NCBI GenBank assembly: GCA_023264755.1
Contig: JAHFVB010000020.1
Span: 1-19,353, forward strand
Direction of reading: 5' to 3'
Length of the DNA stretch: 19,353 bases
From: Mycobacterium sp.
GTDB lineage: Bacteria > Actinomycetota > Actinomycetes > Mycobacteriales > Mycobacteriaceae
The notes under the pieces are model-generated. The model saw nothing but the letters and a program-made list of their open reading frames with translations. It had not been told where the DNA came from and searched no databases. Each line of letters starts with the position of its first letter. Positions within the stretch are counted from its first letter, which is position 1. A program made the translations under genes and the position numbers. Below, one piece after another: positions 15,014-19,353 of this stretch.

Positions 15014-16507
15014 GTGGACGACACCGCGGCGCTGTCGGCTGCCGAGCTCTTCGACCTCAATCGCGACATCCAGGGCTCCCCGACCATCCGGCTGCTCGCC
15101 ACGCTCAACCTGGGCGTTTACGCCACCCTGATGGAGCGCCACCTGATCGGAGGCGTGGTCGGCGAGACCGAGCTGGTGGTGCGGCTCGAGCGCGATCTCG
15201 AGGAGCTGGGCCGCCCCGGCGGCGAGCAGTCCGGCCTCGCCCTCATCAAGTCCTGGGCCAGCCAGGGCTGGCTGCACCGCGTCGCCGACCAGCGCACGGG
15301 CCTCGAACGCAACCTCTGCTACCTGACCCAGGAGGCGCGGCGCGCGCTGGACCTGCTGCGCGGCATGCGCCGCCAAGACACCATCGCCACCGGCGGCTCC
15401 ATCACCGGCATCGCCTCGCGGCTGCGGCAGGTCGCCCTGCGCGTCGGCAACGACCCCGCCCGCATCCGCACCAGCCTCGAGGCCGAGCTCGCCGCCCTAC
15501 AGGCCGAGTTGGATGCCCTCGACGAATACCTCGCGGACGGGGTCGAAGCCCAGCCGCCGTCCGACGCCGACCTCACCGACGTATACGACGAAGCCTGCGC
15601 CATCGCCCTGCAGATGGAACGGCTGATCACCGACATCGGCCAGTACGGCACCATGATCGAACAGGCCACCGCCGCCCTGGACGAACCCATCGACAGCAAC
15701 GTCGAGTACCGCGACCGGCAGCGCCAGATGTACGCCGACTACCAGACGGCCTGGGATTCCCAGGGTCGCGACTCGCACCGGGCGTTCCTGCGCATGATCA
15801 ACGATCCCGATCAACGGGCGGAGTTCGAAGCCGACGTCGCCGCAGTGGCCGACGCACTGCCCGCCCTGGACCCAGCCCTGCGCAAGGTGATGGCCGGGTT
15901 CTTCGAACTGGTCGGCCACCAGATCGACGAGGTGGAACGCATCCAGCAGCGCTGCGCCCAGCGCGTCAAGCGCTTCACGGCCTTCGGCACGCTCGAACAG
16001 AGCCGCGGCGTGGCCCGCCAGCTCAACGAGGCGATCGGCGCCGCCCGCGCGCTGCTGAAGGCGTCCCTGACCGACTCCCGGCTCGACCTGGAACTACCCT
16101 TGGCCCGGCACGCGATCAGCTCGGTCGGCGCCCTGAGTTTCCGGATCGGCGACCTGTCCAATCCCAAGCCCGCTCACACCGCCGAAGGCGAGGTCGACCT
16201 GTCCAGCTTCGCGGCCTTGACCACCCAGGTCGACGCGCCCGCGATGTCGGAGCTGATCAACACCGCCATCGAAACCGGTCCGCTGTCGCTGCCGGCGGCG
16301 GTCGAGCTGCTCGACTCCGCGTATCTGGGCCATGTCATCGTGCTGTGGTCCTGGGCACTCAAGCAGCCGGCCCAGGACAACGCCGGCCAAGACCCGGCCT
16401 CGGTCACCGTGCGCTTCCAGTCACTGGACGGCCGCGACCGTGAAATGGAGGTTCCCCACCTGATGTTCACCGAACCGATCTCGACCCTGCTGGGCGCCGC
16501 CTCGTGA
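15014..16507 (+). CDS. jetA: Wadjet anti-plasmid system protein JetA (DUF3375, kleisin-like)
   Basis: JetA is the kleisin-type subunit (MksF counterpart; EptA-D system in M. smegmatis) that bridges the SMC-like heads of the Wadjet complex in the cytoplasm. The 497-residue length and the N-terminal pattern LNRDIQGSPTIRLLATLNLGVYATLMERHL match DUF3375 proteins. The N-terminal winged-helix-like region is about residues 15-115. A long helical, charged middle (about 130-330) includes an Ala/Leu/Glu-rich coiled-coil stretch near 155-175 (LEAELAALQAELDALDEYLA). The C-terminal part (about 400-497) is a second folded domain ending [13 protein letters not shown]. The GTG start has a near-perfect ribosome-binding site. 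The last codon and stop overlap the jetB GTG (GTGA), so the two are coupled. Identification rests on gene order together with the next two genes and is strong. Confidence 0.92.
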   Translation: MDDTAALSAAELFDLNRDIQGSPTIRLLATLNLGVYATLMERHLIGGVVGETELVVRLERDLEELGRPGGEQSGLALIKSWASQGWLHRVADQRTGLERNLCYLTQEARRALDLLRGMRRQDTIATGGSITGIASRLRQVALRVGNDPARIRTSLEAELAALQAELDALDEYLADGVEAQPPSDADLTDVYDEACAIALQMERLITDIGQYGTMIEQATAALDEPIDSNVEYRDRQRQMYADYQTAWDSQGRDSHRAFLRMINDPDQRAEFEADVAAVADALPALDPALRKVMAGFFELVGHQIDEVERIQQRCAQRVKRFTAFGTLEQSRGVARQLNEAIGAARALLKASLTDSRLDLELPLARHAISSVGALSFRIGDLSNPKPAHTAEGEVDLSSFAALTTQVDAPAMSELINTAIETGPLSLPAAVELLDSAYLGHVIVLWSWALKQPAQDNAGQDPASVTVRFQSLDGRDREMEVPHLMFTEPISTLLGAAS

Positions 16508-17202
16508 GCATCGACCAATCGGCCGACTATGCGGGCTTCTCGGCGCTCCCCCAGGTCGACCAACCTGCCCGGGTTCCGCAGCAGCGGCGGCCGCGGTTCG
16601 ACGGCGACGTCAGCGAGCTGCCCGATCGCGCCTGTTGGGCCCTGCAGCAGCTGCTCACCCGGCGCTACCTCAGCGCTGAATCCGATCGGGACCTGTACAC
16701 GTGGGTGCTGGAGTACCGCGGCCCCATCAGCGTCCGACTCTCCGAACTGGACCTGCTGCTGCGCGTCGTCGAGGGTGCGGAGGTGGCCTTCATCGAGCAG
16801 GCGCGCTACGAATCCGCCAGGGGCGCCAAGCTTCTGCGTCGCGAACCGCTCGGCACGTACGACTCGATCCTGGCCCTTCACCTGGCGCAGATGATGCGAG
16901 CCTCCGGGCACCAGACCGTCCTGATCAGCCGCGAGGAGGTGCACGGCTTGTTCTCCGGCGTGCTCAACGACGTCGACCGGGACGCCGTGACGTTCGCGGC
17001 CCGCATCGATGCCGCCATCGCCCGGCTGGCCTCCCTGGAGATCCTGCGCAAGAGCCGCGACGACGAGGACAGCTATACCGTCAGCCCCGTCATCACCGCG
17101 GTGATGACGGCATCGGTGATCGCCGAGTTGCAGCAGCAGTTCGAGGTATTGCTCAACGGTGGCACCCCTCAAGAGCAGGAAGAAGCACCACTCGATGCCT
17201 GA
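16504..17202 (+). CDS. jetB: Wadjet anti-plasmid system protein JetB (DUF4194, KITE-like)
   Basis: JetB is the small KITE-type subunit (MksE counterpart) that binds JetA and stabilises the Wadjet SMC complex. It has 232 residues, usual for DUF4194. After a disordered Pro/Gln/Arg-rich N-terminus (about 1-35) comes a first winged-helix-like unit with [23 protein letters not shown] (about 46-68). The region [20 protein letters not shown] (about 111-130) is characteristic of these proteins. A second winged helix covers about 140-200, ending in [13 protein letters not shown]. The acidic C-terminal tail ([10 protein letters not shown]) overlaps the start of jetC by 8 bp. The GTG start lies in the GTGA overlap with jetA, and its translation probably depends on jetA. 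Confidence 0.9.
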   Translation: MSIDQSADYAGFSALPQVDQPARVPQQRRPRFDGDVSELPDRACWALQQLLTRRYLSAESDRDLYTWVLEYRGPISVRLSELDLLLRVVEGAEVAFIEQARYESARGAKLLRREPLGTYDSILALHLAQMMRASGHQTVLISREEVHGLFSGVLNDVDRDAVTFAARIDAAIARLASLEILRKSRDDEDSYTVSPVITAVMTASVIAELQQQFEVLLNGGTPQEQEEAPLDA

Positions 17203-19353
17203 ACAGTTCCACCTTTCCCGGCTACAGGTCATCAACTGGGGAGTCTTCGACGGGTATCACTCCATCCCGTTCACCGAGGGCGGCGCCCTGATCGCCGGCG
17301 CCTCAGGTAGTGGCAAATCCTCACTGCTGGACGCGATTTCGCTCGGCTTCCTGCCCTTCAACCGGCGCAACTTCAACGCCTCCGGCGACCACTCGGCCGC
17401 CGGCTCCAGCGCGGGCCGCCGCACCGTCGACAAGTACGTCCGCGGCGCGTGGGGGCAACGCAGCGACGGCGGCGCCAGCAAGGTCATGTACCTGCGCGGC
17501 GACGGCACGGCGTGGTCGGCGGTGGCCGTCACCTACCGCAGCAACACCGGCCGTTGCGTCACCGGATTGGTGCTCAAGTGGCTCACCGGCGAGTCGCGCT
17601 CGGACTCCTCGAGCCGGTTCGTGCTGGCCGACGGCGACCGCGACATCGAGGACGTCTGCAACCAGTGGGCCGCAGGGCGTTTCGATGCCGGAGTGTTCAA
17701 GAACGACGACTGGCGGTTCTCCACGAAGGTGGAGTCGCAGTACCTCGCCCAGCTGTACGCCACCATCGGCATCCGCGCCTCCGATGCCGCCCAACAGCTG
17801 CTCGGCAAGGCGAAGTCGCTGAAGAGCGTGGGTGGACTCGAACAGTTCGTCCGCGAGTTCATGCTCGACGAGCCCGGCAGCCTCACCCGCCTGCCCGAGG
17901 CGCTCAAGCAGATCGATCCGCTGGTCGAGGCGCGTGAACTGTTGGCGGTCGCGCAACGCAAGCGCAAGATCCTGGGCGACATCGAGAAGATCCAGCAGCG
18001 CTACGGTTCGGAGTCCTCCGACCTCGGCATCATCGACCTGGTCGACCAGTCGATGGTGCGCGCGTACACCGATCACGTCCGGCTGGCCCAGTGTCCGGCG
18101 CAGATCGACTCGCTGGACGCCACCATCGACCAACTCGGCAACGAGTACGAAGACGTCACCCGCGCACTGAATCTTGCGAAGGCCGAGGGAGATTCACTCA
18201 ACGCGCAGATCAGCGGATCCAGCGCCAGCCTCGGCCCGCTGCAGTCGCAGGTGGCCGCCGCCGAGGCGCAGGCCGAGGAGGTGTCGCGCCGGCGCGCCGC
18301 CTATGAGGCGTTGCTGAACGCGCAGCGCCTCGACGTCCCCGACACCGCCGAGGAGTTCTGGAACCTGCGCGAGGAACTCACCAACACGGCCACCGAACTG
18401 CTGGCCAAGCTGGACCGCGGCCGCGAAGCCTCCACCGACGCCGAGTACGCGCAGAAGGCCGCCCGGATGGCCAGAGACGACGCCGCCAAGGAACTCAAGC
18501 GCGTCGAGCAGGTCGGTTCCGCGCTACCGGAGTTCGCGATCACGATGCGCGACCACATCTGCGCCGCGGTGGGCGTCGACTCCACCGAGCTGCCCTACAT
18601 CGCCGAACTGATGGACCTGCGCCCCGACCAGAGCCGGTGGCGGGTGGCGGTGGAGAAGGTGCTGCGCGGCGTTGGCTTGCGCCTGCTGGTCCCGGACCGG
18701 CACTACCCGGCGGTGCTGCGGTTCGTCAACGAGACGAACATGGGCGGACGGCTGCAGCTGCACCACGTCCGAGCTTCGGCCAGCGGCCGCGACGCCGAAC
18801 CGAACACGTTGGCCGGCAAGCTCTTCGTGGTCGACCCCACCCATGTCTGCGCTGCCGAGGCGGCTGACGTCATCGCCGCCGCCGGCGACCACGTGTGCGT
18901 CGACGACCCCGACCTGTTCCCCCGCTTCCGGCGGGCGGTCACCGACACCGGGCTGTACAAGGACTCCGACCGGCTGGCCATCAAGGACGACCGGCGCCCG
19001 TTGCGGCAGTCCGACTACCTGTACCAGGGCGACGTCGCCGCCAAGATCGACTCGCTGACCGTCGAGCTCGCCAATGCCGAGGAGGCCTACCAGCAGGCTC
19101 GGCGGGCGGCTGACGACATCGCAGCCGAACGTCAGCAGTGGCGGGACCGGGTGGCGGCGGGCAAGGCGATCTGCGAGCAGTTCCCGCAGTGGAATCAGCT
19201 CGACACCGACACCGCCGACGGGCACGCCGACCGGCTGCGCGAGCAGTACGAACTGCTGCTGGCCGACAACCCCGACCTCGAGGCGCTGTCCGCCCGCGCC
19301 GATCAGTGCTGGGACGACATCCAGAACCTGATGACCCGCCGGGGTGCCATTCA
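17195..19353 (+). CDS. jetC: Wadjet anti-plasmid system protein JetC, SMC-like ATPase (N-terminal 719 residues; 3' end outside window)
   Basis: JetC is the SMC/MksB-like motor that loops plasmid DNA by ATP hydrolysis; the JetD nuclease then cuts small circles. The ATPase head starts [22 protein letters not shown] and carries Walker A GASGSGKS (35-42) followed by [12 protein letters not shown]. The head continues to about residue 230 ([21 protein letters not shown]). A Gln/Glu/Ala-rich coiled-coil arm follows (about 245-440). A hinge-like domain follows (about 445-612) with [24 protein letters not shown] and DYLYQG, typical of this COG4913-type group. The returning coiled coil begins near 613 and runs off the right edge. 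Walker B and the ABC signature would lie in the missing part. ATG at 17195 was chosen because the head motif begins directly after it; it overlaps jetB by 8 bp. Full-length members are about 1100 residues. Confidence 0.92.
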   Translation, partial: MPEQFHLSRLQVINWGVFDGYHSIPFTEGGALIAGASGSGKSSLLDAISLGFLPFNRRNFNASGDHSAAGSSAGRRTVDKYVRGAWGQRSDGGASKVMYLRGDGTAWSAVAVTYRSNTGRCVTGLVLKWLTGESRSDSSSRFVLADGDRDIEDVCNQWAAGRFDAGVFKNDDWRFSTKVESQYLAQLYATIGIRASDAAQQLLGKAKSLKSVGGLEQFVREFMLDEPGSLTRLPEALKQIDPLVEARELLAVAQRKRKILGDIEKIQQRYGSESSDLGIIDLVDQSMVRAYTDHVRLAQCPAQIDSLDATIDQLGNEYEDVTRALNLAKAEGDSLNAQISGSSASLGPLQSQVAAAEAQAEEVSRRRAAYEALLNAQRLDVPDTAEEFWNLREELTNTATELLAKLDRGREASTDAEYAQKAARMARDDAAKELKRVEQVGSALPEFAITMRDHICAAVGVDSTELPYIAELMDLRPDQSRWRVAVEKVLRGVGLRLLVPDRHYPAVLRFVNETNMGGRLQLHHVRASASGRDAEPNTLAGKLFVVDPTHVCAAEAADVIAAAGDHVCVDDPDLFPRFRRAVTDTGLYKDSDRLAIKDDRRPLRQSDYLYQGDVAAKIDSLTVELANAEEAYQQARRAADDIAAERQQWRDRVAAGKAICEQFPQWNQLDTDTADGHADRLREQYELLLADNPDLEALSARADQCWDDIQNLMTRRGAI

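Noticed and set aside
1..19353. CRISPR arrays, tRNA/rRNA genes, insertion sequences, prophage genes
   Set aside because: No regularly spaced repeats, cloverleaf-like or rRNA-like sequence, transposase or integrase motifs were seen in a read of both strands.

Overview
The window is high-GC DNA with mycobacterial gene content: an MmpL-family RND lipid transporter, a long-form isocitrate lyase (ICL2/AceA2 type), a RocE-like permease, many GTG starts and 4-bp start/stop overlaps. An environmental, fast-growing Mycolicibacterium-like genome fits best. This assignment is inferred from gene content; no rRNA or other marker gene is present.

Layout. 1-1731 (minus): 5' two-thirds of an mmpL gene, cut by the left edge, with a candidate promoter near 1843-1872. 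1979-3157 (minus): a GT4-like glycosyltransferase with an altered E-x7-E motif. 3431-4342: three very small conserved-looking genes (65 and 52 aa on minus, 45 aa basic protein on plus) separated by short palindromes. 4478-6784 (plus): intact isocitrate lyase 2. 6781-8277 (minus) and 8614-9954 (plus): two divergent APC amino-acid/polyamine permeases, with a strong inverted repeat between their starts. 9955-10587 (minus): a TetR regulator, divergent from a two-gene operon (10650-14140, plus) of an AttH/CrtC-like protein and an 842-aa ATP/PEP-type phosphotransferase with the domain order of rifampicin phosphotransferase rather than PEP synthase. 14183-14788 (minus): a TagA-like 3-methyladenine glycosylase lacking the usual base-contacting Glu. 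15014-19353 (plus): a Wadjet (JetABCD / MksBEF-like / EptABCD) operon: jetA, jetB and about the first two thirds of jetC; jetD should lie just beyond the right edge.

How the genes work together. The Wadjet genes overlap (GTGA, then 8 bp) and follow an excellent ribosome-binding site. They would encode kleisin, KITE and SMC-like subunits of a complex that restricts small circular plasmids. The TetR/AttH-like/phosphotransferase set looks like a self-contained, small-molecule-inducible modification module and is the least characterised part of the window. ICL2 serves the glyoxylate and methylcitrate routes on fatty-acid or propionate-yielding carbon, and the two permeases would import nitrogen/carbon substrates. 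In both convergent pairs (ICL2/permease 1 and permease 2/TetR) the stop codons overlap or abut.

No tRNA, rRNA, CRISPR array, transposase or prophage gene was recognised. All family assignments come from motif recognition by eye; no database search was run.
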